A DNA stretch of 35,581 nucleotides from Leptolyngbyaceae cyanobacterium RU_5_1 (GCA_012034055.1 JAAUSG010000024.1:1-35581); one strand, 5' to 3'. Counted from the stretch's first letter, positions 17,408 through 25,888 are shown. The notes: generated by a model from the letters alone, not told the origin. Translations and numbers: made by a program.

Positions 17408-17475
17408 ACTGACACCTCATACCTCTCTCGACCTTGGTGTACCGTACTCAACGGAGAATTGCTACATATCCTGGA

Positions 17476-18330
17476 TCATTGGTAGAGGACGGCTGGTTTT
17501 TCGTGAATTCGGGCTTCGATCGGTTTGACTTTTTGAATAAAGGTGATCAACGTTTTGTAGTCGGGTGGTGGGGCATTGGTGATGTAACCGGCTTCCTGGG
17601 CGATCGCAGGTGTTGCCTCGTTCATCACCTGTTCAATCGAGCGTTGCTGGTTTCGTTCCACCTCCGGACTGATCAGCACAGCTCCAGGTGGAATGCGACG
17701 GCTAGCATGAAGAATTCTAAACTCTGTATTCGCAAATTTGCTGCGGTATTGCTCCAATTCATTTTTTGCCAGTGCGCCAGCCGTTACCTCTCGCTTGGCT
17801 ACCCACTCCAAAACAGTCTCAGGCGTTGGAGCAATGCGAATCTCCGACATACTGGTACCATACAAATCATAGAGTGGAACATAGTAGCCCGTTGCCGAAC
17901 CAGGCTGTCCCAACGCTACACTTTTGCCATTTAAATCAGTCAATTTCTGAATTGGACTGTTTTTGAGCACGACCAATACTGAGCTGAGATTAGTCACACC
18001 TTGCAGTGGAAAGAGTGGCAGATAATTGGACTTGGAAATGGCGATCGCCGCCAGCCCTGGAGAGGCAAACACCAACGACCAAATTCGTCGCTCAATTTGC
18101 TCGACTGATTTGACTTCGTTATATGCCGGTTCAAGTTCAATAATTGTTTTAAGACTTTTCTCTAGATACTGGGTAAACCGTTGGTAGCGGTCAATCGAAC
18201 CACTTCCTTCTCCATACGCCACCACACCCACCACAAGTTTTCCTAATTTGTTTGGGTTTGTTGTTTTGGCAAAGGTGCAACCTGCCAGCATTAGAAGCGC
18301 TTGAGTTAAGAGCGATCGGCGCGTAATCAT
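17476..18330 (-). CDS. PhnD-like phosphate/phosphonate substrate-binding lipoprotein
   Basis: The 284-residue protein begins MITRRSLLTQALLMLAGC, a lipoprotein signal peptide with lipobox LAGC and the lipidated cysteine at residue 18. The mature part has the PhnD fold markers: GKLVVGVVAYGEG near the start, RYQRFTQYLEKSLKTIIEL, then LTDLNGKSVALGQPGSATGY (the usual D-L-x-G-K-x-(V/I)-A-F-x-x-x-x-S-x-x-G block) and a closing YKTLITFIQKVKP segment. The family binds phosphate, phosphite or phosphonates, though many members have other ligands or act as sensor inputs. No phnC or phnE gene is near, so it is an orphan binding protein. The divergent neighbour is a haem-type sensor gene, which could hint at a sensory rather than transport role; that is inference. 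Confidence 0.8.
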   Translation of the reverse strand: MITRRSLLTQALLMLAGCTFAKTTNPNKLGKLVVGVVAYGEGSGSIDRYQRFTQYLEKSLKTIIELEPAYNEVKSVEQIERRIWSLVFASPGLAAIAISKSNYLPLFPLQGVTNLSSVLVVLKNSPIQKLTDLNGKSVALGQPGSATGYYVPLYDLYGTSMSEIRIAPTPETVLEWVAKREVTAGALAKNELEQYRSKFANTEFRILHASRRIPPGAVLISPEVERNQQRSIEQVMNEATPAIAQEAGYITNAPPPDYKTLITFIQKVKPIEARIHEKPAVLYQ

Positions 18331-18449
18331 AAGGCAGCAAACTTACCCCGCATCTGTATATTTATTGGGTTAACCTACTTATTTGTCATTTGTGAGTGAT
18401 AAAGGTAAGGGATGGAACATTGAATGAGAGGTACGAGATAAAACGTGTA

Positions 18450-18522
18450 TAAACCACGTCCAGCTTGGAATCTGTCGCTTTCCCTTCAGAAAAACTCTAA
18501 ATCTGGGCGTGGACAAGGTTTA
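18450..18522. repeat. 73-nt palindromic dispersed repeat, copy C
   Basis: This third copy has the same 73-nt length and TAAACC...GGTTTA ends as those at 2786 and 13160. Its central stem is less perfect (CTGTCG / CTCTAA instead of CTGGAG / CTCCAG). It lies in a divergent promoter region, 59 nt before the haem-sensor start, so it is not simply a terminator. Confidence 0.85.
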
Positions 18523-18580
18523 CTTATACCTTTTACTGACCTGATGTGTATTATTCATCAATCAATCTTTGGAGACGGTG

Positions 18581-19480
18581 ATGCTTAAAAACTTGAGACT
18601 GAGTGGGAAGTTTAACCTTCTGTTAATTGCAATCTTTCTGATTGCAGTGATTCTGAGCGGTGTCGCATTCTCAGCAATTCTAAACCGCAATGCAGAGCAA
18701 GAGGTCACATCAAAAGCAAATTTGTTGCTCAAAACGATGCTGTCCGTGCGTCAATACACACTCACACAGGTGAATCCTCAATTGGCTCCTCGATTGGAGA
18801 CCGAGTCAGAGTTTCTACCCCAAACCGTTCCCGGCTACTCCGCTCGCGAGGTGATGGAAGATTTGCGCAAGAATTCAGAATACTCAGACTTCTTTTACAA
18901 AGAGGCCACCCTGAACCCAACCAATCTGCGTGATAAAGCAGATGGCTTTGAAACCAAGTTGGTTGAGCAGTTTCGCGGCAACTCAAATCTGAAAGAACTC
19001 ACGGGTTACCGTTCTTCACCCGCTGGTGATTTGTTCTACATTGCGCGTCCGATTCAAATTGCCAAGGAAAGCTGTCTACGCTGCCACAGCACTCCAGAAG
19101 CAGCTCCTAAGAGCCAATTAATCACTTATGGCAGCAGCAATGGCTTTAACTGGAAGCTGAACGAAATTGTGGGTGCTCAAATTATTTCAGTTCCTGCCAG
19201 TGGAGTCATAAGCAGCGCCCGTCAGGCCCTGCTCGTATTTATGGGAATTGTAACGGCCGCGTTTGCCATCGTGATCTTGGTGATTAACCTGTTGCTGCAA
19301 AGAGCCATTATTCAACCCATTAATCGCATATCTAAAGTAGCAAATGAAGTCAGTATGGGAGATATGGGGGCTGAATTTGAGCAGGAATCGAATGATGAAG
19401 TTGGCAGATTGGCAGCTGCTTTCAATCGGATGAAAACCAGTTTGGTGATGGCGATGAATATGCTAAGGAAAGACGAGTAA
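18581..19480 (+). CDS. Membrane sensor with DUF3365 (Tll0287-like haem) domain and HAMP
   Basis: The ATG at 18581 has GGAGA ending five bases upstream; a TTG at 18569 would add four residues and overlap that site. The product has about 299 residues: a membrane helix (about 11-34), an extracytoplasmic DUF3365 domain with ESCLRCHSTPEAAP (CxxCH, C165, C168, H169), the signature for covalent c-type haem, a second helix (about 213-240) and a cytoplasmic HAMP domain (AIIQPINRISKVANEVSMGD... to DEVGRLAAAFNRMKTSL). The protein stops straight after HAMP, with no kinase or cyclase output domain, so it must signal through a partner. It overlaps the 3' end of the convergent Ser/Thr kinase gene by 18 bp. 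A redox or gas input through haem is likely from the family. Confidence 0.85.
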   Translation: MLKNLRLSGKFNLLLIAIFLIAVILSGVAFSAILNRNAEQEVTSKANLLLKTMLSVRQYTLTQVNPQLAPRLETESEFLPQTVPGYSAREVMEDLRKNSEYSDFFYKEATLNPTNLRDKADGFETKLVEQFRGNSNLKELTGYRSSPAGDLFYIARPIQIAKESCLRCHSTPEAAPKSQLITYGSSNGFNWKLNEIVGAQIISVPASGVISSARQALLVFMGIVTAAFAIVILVINLLLQRAIIQPINRISKVANEVSMGDMGAEFEQESNDEVGRLAAAFNRMKTSLVMAMNMLRKDE

Positions 19481-20908
19481 TGTTTTGCGAAAGGCTTCTG
19501 TTTCGCCAGAGTTTGGGAGATGTTTCGCCAATGTTTCAATTAGCTCGATGCGGGAAAGTGCGGGCTGTTGGGAAAGGGTTCGTTGAACAATCAGCGGAGC
19601 GATCGGTCCAATCGATTTTGCCAACTCCTGTTCACACCGTTTGACAAAATTGGGATCGATCGCAGGCACTGCCGGAGAAAGGGTGGTAGGAGCTACCGTT
19701 GCCTCTTGAGTTTGAACCTTGGATTTAACCAATGAAAATTCGCCCAAACGCTTCAGTAAACGGTTAGCTTGTTCTCGAAAGTGCGGCTGCTGTGATTCTG
19801 GCAGTTGAAATACCAATCGCTCTACCAGGTCTTCAGGCGTTTGAGCCTGTTCAAGGGTTCGCTTCAACACAACTGATGCGATCGGTCCAATACTGCCTGC
19901 CAAAAGCTGCTCCAGGGACTTCTTCAGGTCACTCGATAACTGGGTTGATCCCGGAGGAGACGTGATCTCCTGTGCGTGACCCGGTTGTCTATCAGTCAGC
20001 TGACGGCGATTCTCTTGACTGTACGAGTGGGCAACCGTAGGGAAATCTTGAGACGCAGCAGAGTTGCTGGAAACACTTTGCCCCAAAATTTGATAGAGCG
20101 CTTTCAATGCTTCTGTGGCATTGGGATACCGCTGACGGTAGTCATAGCGCACCATCTTGTCCAGGAACGTTGCCAGTTCTGGGCTAATCGAAACAATACT
20201 TCGCATTAACGCACAGGAAAATTCTTCAGTCTCGGGGTCTCTCGGAAAATCTTTGGGACGCAAACCCGTTAAGGCTTCAATACAAACCATGCCAACAGCG
20301 TAAAGGTCACTACTGTAGTGTGGCTTAAATGCTTGTTGTTCACTAGGCATGTATCCAGGAGAGCCGATCGCAACCGTCATGGTCGTAGGTCCAGAGACGG
20401 TCGCTGTATGGCTCCTCACTTCTTTAACTGCTCCAAAATCAATCAGCACAATCCTACAGTCACTATTCCGCCGGATCAGGTTAGTGGGTTTGATATCACG
20501 GTGAATGACATGCTGTTGATGAACAAACGCCAGTGCTTGCAGAACATCTTGTAGGAGTGAGATTGCGTAAGTTTCACTCAACGGTTTGCCAGGAATAATT
20601 TCCCGGTTCAAGAGCTGACCTTCGATGTATTCCTGGACTAAGTAGAACTCTTGGTTCTGCTCAAAATGAGCCAGTAAGCGAGGAATTTGATCATGTGACC
20701 CCAGGCGATATAAGGTCTCAGCTTCCTGGTTAAATAGGCGTTGAGCCGTTTGTAAATGGTCGGGATCACTGACACTTGGCTTCAGTTGCTTAACCACGCA
20801 CACAGGATGTCCGGGCAGGTGAACATCCTTGGCCAGAAATGTCTGACCGAAGCCTCCACCCCCCAAATGTCTGAGGATTTGATAATGACCCGCCAGTATT
20901 GTCTCCAT
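19463..20908 (-). CDS. Ser/Thr protein kinase with twin C-terminal DUF8082-like repeats
   Basis: The first 275 residues form a Hanks-type kinase: glycine loop GGGGFGQTFLAKD (16-28), lysine in VVKQLK (K40), helix-C glutamate near 63, HRDIKPTN (136-143), DFGAVK (157-162), and the activation segment ending GSPGYMPSEQ (182-191). All catalytic residues are present. A Ser/Gln-rich linker follows, then two related modules of about 50 residues (332-383 and 425-476) that share SIGPIA...RTL and resemble DUF8082, found at the ends of some bacterial kinases. There is no membrane helix, so it is probably cytosolic. Its last 18 bp overlap the end of the haem-sensor gene on the other strand. Whether the sensor drives the kinase is inference. 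Confidence 0.9.
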   Translation of the reverse strand: METILAGHYQILRHLGGGGFGQTFLAKDVHLPGHPVCVVKQLKPSVSDPDHLQTAQRLFNQEAETLYRLGSHDQIPRLLAHFEQNQEFYLVQEYIEGQLLNREIIPGKPLSETYAISLLQDVLQALAFVHQQHVIHRDIKPTNLIRRNSDCRIVLIDFGAVKEVRSHTATVSGPTTMTVAIGSPGYMPSEQQAFKPHYSSDLYAVGMVCIEALTGLRPKDFPRDPETEEFSCALMRSIVSISPELATFLDKMVRYDYRQRYPNATEALKALYQILGQSVSSNSAASQDFPTVAHSYSQENRRQLTDRQPGHAQEITSPPGSTQLSSDLKKSLEQLLAGSIGPIASVVLKRTLEQAQTPEDLVERLVFQLPESQQPHFREQANRLLKRLGEFSLVKSKVQTQEATVAPTTLSPAVPAIDPNFVKRCEQELAKSIGPIAPLIVQRTLSQQPALSRIELIETLAKHLPNSGETEAFRKTLLVFP

Positions 20909-21117
20909 CGCCGCGTTTTACATGGTTGGCAAACTCGCCAGTAGGAGCACCTCCTGTACCCTGCAGTGGTTCAACCTGTATTTCCAAACTACTCAATCCT
21001 GAGCTTTTGCCGGACTAACGGATTGGTTCAGGAGCTGTAAGCGCTCTACTGTAGATCTACTACAGAGCATATCGCACGTATCTCGGAGTCAGAGAGTTTT
21101 CTGTTAATAAAAATTAG

Positions 21118-21142
21118 AAAAAAAAGTAATCTTAAGGATTAC
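21118..21142 (-). terminator. Intrinsic terminator of ycf37
   Basis: On the minus strand GTAATC-CTTAA-GATTAC is followed at once by eight T (21125-21118). It is compact, and the hairpin includes the ycf37 stop codon (TAA, 21141-21139). Confidence 0.8.
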
Positions 21143-21671
21143 CTCTGCGCAGACTGCACTACTCGCTTTTGTAGCGACTCCGCTCGACGTTTAGCAGTTG
21201 AATTGTTGGGATCAAGGGTCAGAGCCTGCTCATAGACTTCTAATGCCTGAGTGGCAAGCTGCTTACGCTCATACGCATGTCCCAAATTATTGAAAGCAGT
21301 GACGTAACTGGGGTCTAGTTTCAGCGCTTCCTTATACTGACGGATGGCTAAATCGTATTGCTCTTGAGCGAAGTAGGAAAAACCGAGCGCGTTATACAGC
21401 ATGGCGCTATCCTGAGCGGAAATGTCTTCTAATTTCAAGGCTTTTTGGAATTGAGCGATCGCCTGAACATAAACGCGCTTGTTCAAAAAGATGCTGCCCA
21501 GTTCATAGTATTCCCGTGCCGTTCCCTTCTCCTGACTCAGCTTTTTTGGAGTCGAGTCAATGAATTTTCAACGCTGCGGGTTTTGAGCACCTGGCGGAAG
21601 ATAGTCCAGGCTGCCACACTCAATAGACCTAACAGCAACGAGATGTAAATAATCGGAAACTCAGTGTTCAT
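21139..21671 (-). CDS. ycf37: Ycf37-type TPR photosystem I assembly protein (frameshifted as sequenced)
   Basis: From ATG 21671 the frame reads MNTEFPIIYISLLLGLLSVA, a single N-terminal membrane helix, then KTRSVENSLTRLQKS and a stop at a run of six A. With seven A it continues LQKKLSQEKGTAREYYELGS and joins the second frame, giving 177 residues, the normal Ycf37 size. The rest is three tetratricopeptide repeats, such as AMLYNALGFSYFAQEQYDLA and VTAFNNLGHAYERKQLATQA. Ycf37 is a thylakoid protein that helps assemble or stabilise photosystem I. The one-base loss in a homopolymer is more likely a sequencing error than a true mutation, since both halves are well conserved. An efficient terminator overlaps its stop. 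Confidence 0.85.
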
Positions 21672-21719
21672 ATCAACCCTCTACCCTCCACTCTCTACCC
21701 TATTTTCTCATTCTCTCTG

Positions 21720-22529
21720 TCACCTCACTGGCAGTCCCCAGTAAATTGCTCGTTTTGTCAGCCAACCGTTCGATCGCAAACGAGTCAGGGTTTGATCAAT
21801 TTGCTGCTTGAGATCACTGTATTGGTGACCCTTGGGTATCACAACGCTTAACAGTTCTGTGGACAGTAAAGGGGTTAACAGTCGATATTGGGGAAACTCT
21901 TGTACCCAACCCGTTAAAATGCTGGCATCGGCTGCAAAGGCGATCGCACCCCCCGTTTCCAGTGCAGTTTTGGCGTCTTCATAGGAATCAACACTCACCA
22001 GTTTCGCCTCTGGCAAACGCCTGCGAACGGCTTCAATCGCGCTAGAACCATTTAGAACGGCGATCGCTTTTCTGTTCAGATCCGACAGCGTTCGCACAGA
22101 TGGATCTCTGGTGATCAGGGTAGTTCCATCGGCGTAGTAGGGAAGACTAAAGCTGAGAATACGCAGACGGGATGGGGTCAGAGTAACTTTGGCGATCGCA
22201 ATGTCTACCTCATCATTCAGCAAAGCGGCAAAGCGATTCTGATTCGGAACAGGTCTGAATTCAACCGCATCTGGACGACCCAAAATTTCCTGCGCTAACT
22301 GGCGCGCCAAATCAATTTCCAGCCCTTGAAATTGCCCATCGGCTTCGCGAAAGCCCAATGGACGCACATTATCTTTGACCGCCACGATCAACCGCCCTCG
22401 TTTCTGAATGGCTTCCAGGTCAGCGGCAACTGCTTGCAGAGGAGTGGCAACTAAAAGGCTAGCTAAACCAACACTCAGAAACCTACTCGCGATCGTCGGT
22501 AGCCTTTTAAACGTATGCTGTGTAGACAT
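21720..22529 (-). CDS. Family-3 solute-binding protein of an ABC transporter
   Basis: ATG 22529 is used; a TTG at 22541 extends the frame by four residues without support. About 269 residues: a signal peptide (to about ATPLQAVAA), then the amino-acid-binding SBP_bac_3 fold: LEAIQKRGRLIVAVKDNVRP, FQGLEIDLARQLAQEILG, then VDIAIAKVTLTPSRLRILSF and LSDLNRKAIAVLNGSSAIEA. The AKVTLTPSR segment is the family's (D/A)-x-x-T-x-T-x-x-R ligand-contact region. It would bind polar amino acids or similar small solutes in the periplasm. No permease or ATPase gene is adjacent. It starts just 92 nt after the rplT stop on the same strand but is functionally unrelated to it. Confidence 0.85.
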   Translation of the reverse strand: MSTQHTFKRLPTIASRFLSVGLASLLVATPLQAVAADLEAIQKRGRLIVAVKDNVRPLGFREADGQFQGLEIDLARQLAQEILGRPDAVEFRPVPNQNRFAALLNDEVDIAIAKVTLTPSRLRILSFSLPYYADGTTLITRDPSVRTLSDLNRKAIAVLNGSSAIEAVRRRLPEAKLVSVDSYEDAKTALETGGAIAFAADASILTGWVQEFPQYRLLTPLLSTELLSVVIPKGHQYSDLKQQIDQTLTRLRSNGWLTKRAIYWGLPVR

Positions 22530-22620
22530 AGCGTTCAACAATAAACTCTTGAGGTATTTGCAGTCTATCTACCAAACGCTTTGCCCCTAAGGAGTTCACA
22601 TTTCACCGCTCAAATACCCT

Positions 22621-22986
22621 CTATGCAGTTTTTTTCGCGAATTGACCCGCCAGTTCCAACACTTTGCTGAAGCCAGTTGGGTCTAAAATCGCCATCTGGG
22701 ACAACATCTTGCGATTGATCAGCACATTTGCTTTTTTCAGGTTGCCAATCAGTTGGCTATAGCTCATCCCATGTTGACGGGCGGCTGCGTTGATGCGAGT
22801 AATCCAAAGACGGCGGAAGTCACGCTTACGCTTACGGCGATCGCGATAGGCATTCCGCAACGCTTTCATCACCTGCTGATTCGCTGTCCGAAACAACCGA
22901 GAGTGAGAACCCCGGAAACCCTTCGCTAACTTAAGAATTTTTTTGCGGCGCTTACGAGCAACATTACCGCGCTTTACCCGTGCCAT
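22621..22986 (-). CDS. rplT: 50S ribosomal protein L20
   Basis: The 121-residue basic protein begins [20 protein letters not shown] and includes [20 protein letters not shown] and [20 protein letters not shown], the conserved L20 core. L20 binds 23S rRNA and is needed early in large-subunit assembly. It follows rpmI on the same strand (105-nt gap) as in most bacteria, without infC nearby. No obvious pseudoknot-type translational operator could be identified by eye in the gap. Confidence 0.97.
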   Translation of the reverse strand: MARVKRGNVARKRRKKILKLAKGFRGSHSRLFRTANQQVMKALRNAYRDRRKRKRDFRRLWITRINAAARQHGMSYSQLIGNLKKANVLINRKMLSQMAILDPTGFSKVLELAGQFAKKTA

Positions 22987-23091
22987 AACAAACGTCTTCC
23001 TTGAACTTTATCTAAGTTTTTCAGTAAAGGTTAGAGGCTTGAAACCGGTATCAATCCTAGCTCCTGGACTCTAATTCCAAGTTCCAATTTC

Positions 23092-23289
23092 CTAGAGATA
23101 GGGGAGCATCAAGCGGACGTTTGCCTCATCCCGCTCATTAACAGTAGCTAGACCGGTAAGGCGACGCTTACGGGATCCACTTTTATGCTCTAGCAAATGA
23201 TTTCTAAACGTCTTGCGACGCATAATCTTGCCAGATCCACTGGCTCTCAATCGTTTAGCAGCCGCTTTGCGGGTTTTTAGCTTCGGCAT
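23092..23289 (-). CDS. rpmI: 50S ribosomal protein L35
   Basis: The 65-residue protein [20 protein letters not shown]... with [20 protein letters not shown] is a standard L35. It is the first gene of the rpmI-rplT unit. A good promoter lies about 30 nt upstream, so the leader is short. infC, the usual upstream partner, is absent; rimP is divergent. Confidence 0.97.
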   Translation of the reverse strand: MPKLKTRKAAAKRLRASGSGKIMRRKTFRNHLLEHKSGSRKRRLTGLATVNERDEANVRLMLPYL

Positions 23290-23319
23290 GGGTCACTTTC
23301 AAAATCAACACAGTCCATT

Positions 23320-23349
23320 ATTGTAATACCAGGTTTAGCTAAATCTCAA
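23320..23349 (-). promoter_or_regulatory. Putative rpmI-rplT promoter
   Basis: On the minus strand TTGAGA (23349-23344) and TACAAT (23325-23320) are separated by 18 nt, a near-consensus sigma-70 pair, about 30 nt before the rpmI ATG. Confidence 0.6.
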
Positions 23350-23419
23350 GCACAAGGCCAAATTTTCTGAATCAAAATCTGCTCGTTTAGAATTCAGTAA
23401 GTTAAACTGAGAATACAAA

Positions 23420-23498
23420 CTGCGGGAATTCGCAGGGGCTTCCAGGTTTTGAGAAAGAGTTTACTTCTTGGGAGGTGGGTTGTTACCCACTTTTTTTT
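23420..23498 (+). promoter_or_regulatory. rimP leader with terminator-like attenuator
   Basis: The leader before rimP contains a small hairpin (CTGCG / CGCAG, 23420-23435), then GTGGGT-TGTT-ACCCAC (23475-23490) followed by eight T (23491-23498): a complete intrinsic terminator only 12 nt before the rimP ATG. Its place inside the operon's leader, with no gene upstream on that strand, points to premature termination controlling rimP-nusA-rnpM-infB, possibly by NusA feedback. That is inference; the structure is read directly. Confidence 0.65.
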
Positions 23499-23510
23499 AT
23501 TAGTATTCCG

Positions 23511-23975
23511 ATGACTCATCCACTTATTCCACAAATCATCGATTTGGCTAAACCAGTAGCAGAGTCTTTAGGCTTGGAGTTAGTTGGAGCGGTTTTTCAG
23601 ACAAACCAACGCCCTCCAGTACTGCGAGTGGATGTTCGCAATCCCGAACAAGACACCAGCTTGAATGACTGTGAACAAATGAGTTGTGCCCTGGAATTAG
23701 CCCTTGATGAGGTGGGAATTATCCCAGATGCCTATGTTTTGGAAATTTCTAGTCCTGGTGTTTCCCGTGCCTTAAGTACAGATCGAGAATTCATTTCGTT
23801 TAAAGGTTTCCCTGTAACGGTTACGGCTTCCGAACCCTATGCTGGTCAGCAAGAATGGACAGGACAGCTCATCCGGCGAGATGAAACAGCGGTTCACCTC
23901 AACCAAAAGGGACGAGCGATCGCCATTCCTCGTGGTCTTGTTACCAGGGTTCAACTTGTCGATCACCAAGCTTAA
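23511..23975 (+). CDS. rimP: Ribosome maturation factor RimP
   Basis: I start at ATG 23511 ([20 protein letters not shown]), because the longer frame from 23475 runs through the terminator hairpin and T-run. The product has 154 residues: [23 protein letters not shown], then the conserved [28 protein letters not shown] (the RimP SPG signature), and a C-terminal SH3-like part. RimP binds free 30S subunits and helps their maturation. It is the first gene of the operon, with 202 nt before nusA; that gap contains a perfect GACGG-AGAA-CCGTC hairpin (24002-24015). Confidence 0.95.
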   Translation: MTHPLIPQIIDLAKPVAESLGLELVGAVFQTNQRPPVLRVDVRNPEQDTSLNDCEQMSCALELALDEVGIIPDAYVLEISSPGVSRALSTDREFISFKGFPVTVTASEPYAGQQEWTGQLIRRDETAVHLNQKGRAIAIPRGLVTRVQLVDHQA

Positions 23976-24177
23976 AGCTGCTGACTTAAGACTGGCATCG
24001 GGACGGAGAACCGTCGTTACCGCTGCCTGTAAATCATTTAGAGAAAAGAACTTAGCCTCAAATTGGCTGTCTACCTGGCGTTTAAACTGTTTGCCAAACT
24101 TATCCATAAACCTTTTAACAGTAAGTATCGTTACATCACTCGCTTCATCACACCCCAACACTACGGAGATTTAGCTT

Positions 24178-25431
24178 ATGTCAATGGTTGCCTTGCCTGG
24201 ACTCAGAGAGATGGTTGACAGTATTAGTCGAGAGCGCAACCTGCCTAAGTCTGCTGTTCAAGCCGCTTTACGAGAGGCACTACTAAAGGGATATGAACGC
24301 TATCGTCGGACTCAGCGCTTAGACAGCAGCGGCTTTGACGAAGACTACTTTGCCAACTTTGAGGTTGAGCTAGATGTTGAAGAAGAGGGGTTCCGGGTTT
24401 TGGCAACCAAAACCATTGTTGAGGATGTGGATAACCCCGACCACCAGATTGCTCTACAAGAGGTTCAAGAGGTGGCTGCTGAAGCTCAACCCGGTGACAC
24501 TGTCGTGCTGGATGTCACACCGGATCAGGGAGAATTTGGTCGGATGGCAGCAATTCAAACAAAGCAGGTGTTAGCGCAGAAGCTTCGGGACCAACAGCGC
24601 AAGCTGGTTCAAGAAGAGTTTCAAGACCTGGAAAGTACCGTTTTGCAGGCAAGGGTGCTCCGATTTGAGCGCCAGTCGGTCATCATGGCTGTCAGCAGTG
24701 GATTTGGACAACCAGAAGTCGAAGCTGAATTGCCAAAACGGGAACAACTTCCCAACGATAACTACCGGGCAAACGCTACCTTTAAGGTGTATCTAAAGCG
24801 GGTTTCAGAGGGTTCTCACCGAGGCCCACAGCTATTGGTATCTCGGGCAGATGCTGGATTGGTTGTGTATCTGTTCGCAAATGAAGTTCCTGAAATTGAG
24901 GACGAAATTGTCCGGATTGTGGCCGTTGCGCGAGAAGCCAATCCTCCCTCTCGTTCAGTCGGTCCTCGTACCAAAATCGCCGTGGATACTCTGGAGCGAG
25001 ATGTTGATCCGGTGGGAGCTTGCATTGGTGCTAGAGGATCTCGAATTCAAGTGGTTGTCAACGAACTGCGCGGCGAGAAGATTGATGTGATTCGGTGGTC
25101 GCCTGATCCAGCTACCTATATCGCGAATGCGCTCAGTCCTGCACGGGTAGACGAGGTGCGGCTGATTGATCCGGAAGGGCGGCAGGCGCATGTGTTAGTG
25201 GCAGAGGATCAGCTGAGTTTAGCGATCGGAAAAGAAGGTCAAAACGTTCGTCTGGCAGCTCGTTTAACAGGCTGGAAGATTGATATCAAAGATTCTGCTA
25301 AGTATGACTACGAAGCAGAAAATCGTAAGATAGCTGCCGAGTTTCAACCTTATGAGCCAGACCAAGAACTAGAGGAAGAGGAAGAGGAGTTGGGCGATAC
25401 GGAATTGGACGCGCCTCGTGATGAAGAGTAG
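24178..25431 (+). CDS. nusA: Transcription termination/antitermination factor NusA
   Basis: The 417-residue protein has the cyanobacterial NusA layout: an N-terminal RNA-polymerase-binding domain (MSMVALPGLREMVDSISRER...), an S1 domain (about 130-205, e.g. LQARVLRFERQSVIMAVSSG), then two KH domains (GPRTKIAVDTLERDVDPVGACIGARGSRIQ and EDQLSLAIGKEGQNVRLAARL). It lacks the C-terminal acidic repeat domains of E. coli NusA and ends instead in a short, very acidic tail (EEEEEELGDTELDAPRDEE). GGAG lies nine bases before the ATG. NusA modulates pausing and hairpin termination, so it may act on its own operon leader. rnpM follows after 17 nt. Confidence 0.97.
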   Translation: MSMVALPGLREMVDSISRERNLPKSAVQAALREALLKGYERYRRTQRLDSSGFDEDYFANFEVELDVEEEGFRVLATKTIVEDVDNPDHQIALQEVQEVAAEAQPGDTVVLDVTPDQGEFGRMAAIQTKQVLAQKLRDQQRKLVQEEFQDLESTVLQARVLRFERQSVIMAVSSGFGQPEVEAELPKREQLPNDNYRANATFKVYLKRVSEGSHRGPQLLVSRADAGLVVYLFANEVPEIEDEIVRIVAVAREANPPSRSVGPRTKIAVDTLERDVDPVGACIGARGSRIQVVVNELRGEKIDVIRWSPDPATYIANALSPARVDEVRLIDPEGRQAHVLVAEDQLSLAIGKEGQNVRLAARLTGWKIDIKDSAKYDYEAENRKIAAEFQPYEPDQELEEEEEELGDTELDAPRDEE

Positions 25432-25448
25432 CCTTCAATCAGAAGTTT

Positions 25449-25703
25449 ATGGAACCAAACTGCCGTCGTTGTATTGCTTGTAGAAGGGTTGCCCATAAAA
25501 AAGACTTTTGGCGAATTGTCCGGGTGCATCCATCGCACAGCGTGATTTTAGATAGGGGGATGGGACGCTCTGCCTATTTATGTCCTCAGAAAAGTTGCTT
25601 AAAGCTTGCTCAGAAGAAGAATCGGCTAGGGCGAACACTGAAGGCATTTGTTCCCGAATCTATCTATCATGAACTTTGGCGGCGTTTAGTTAAGGAGGTA
25701 TAA
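25449..25703 (+). CDS. rnpM: RNase P-binding protein RnpM (YlxR, DUF448)
   Basis: The 84-residue protein MEPNCRRCIACRRVAHKKDF matches the YlxR family, with the RxCIxCRx core and the later GRSAYLCPQKSCLKLAQKK segment. YlxR is an RNA-binding protein; in B. subtilis it binds the RNase P RNA and was renamed RnpM. Its place between nusA and infB is universal for the family. The stop is followed by an unusually long 565-nt gap before infB. Confidence 0.93.
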   Translation: MEPNCRRCIACRRVAHKKDFWRIVRVHPSHSVILDRGMGRSAYLCPQKSCLKLAQKKNRLGRTLKAFVPESIYHELWRRLVKEV

Positions 25704-25819
25704 GCCCTAAATCATCAAAGTTAAGTAAAGGTAGAGGCAGAGGTATTTGGATTGGATGTCGGGGTAGGGAGTTTGTAATTCATCATGTGTACCCTGCAGA
25801 AGGCGAGAAGCGAATTGTG

Positions 25820-25835
25820 CTACCTTGCAAGGTAG
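25820..25835. promoter_or_regulatory. Perfect 16-bp palindrome CTACCTTGCAAGGTAG
   Basis: This exact dyad lies 120 nt after the rnpM stop in the long rnpM-infB gap. It could be a binding site for a dimeric regulator or a short hairpin; no flanking promoter boxes are clear. Confidence 0.35.
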
Positions 25836-25888
25836 GGATTCAAATGTTACTGTATACGCTCTGGGATGTCTGACTCTTGACGACTACG

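Noticed and set aside
17434..17934. 166-codon plus-strand frame
   Set aside because: Antisense to the PhnD-like lipoprotein, which has a lipobox and family motifs.
23772..24161. 129-codon minus-strand frame across the rimP-nusA gap
   Set aside because: It overlaps the conserved 3' end of rimP; part of it looks protein-like (MDKFGKQFKRQVDSQF) but there is no ribosome site, no family match and no neighbour logic.
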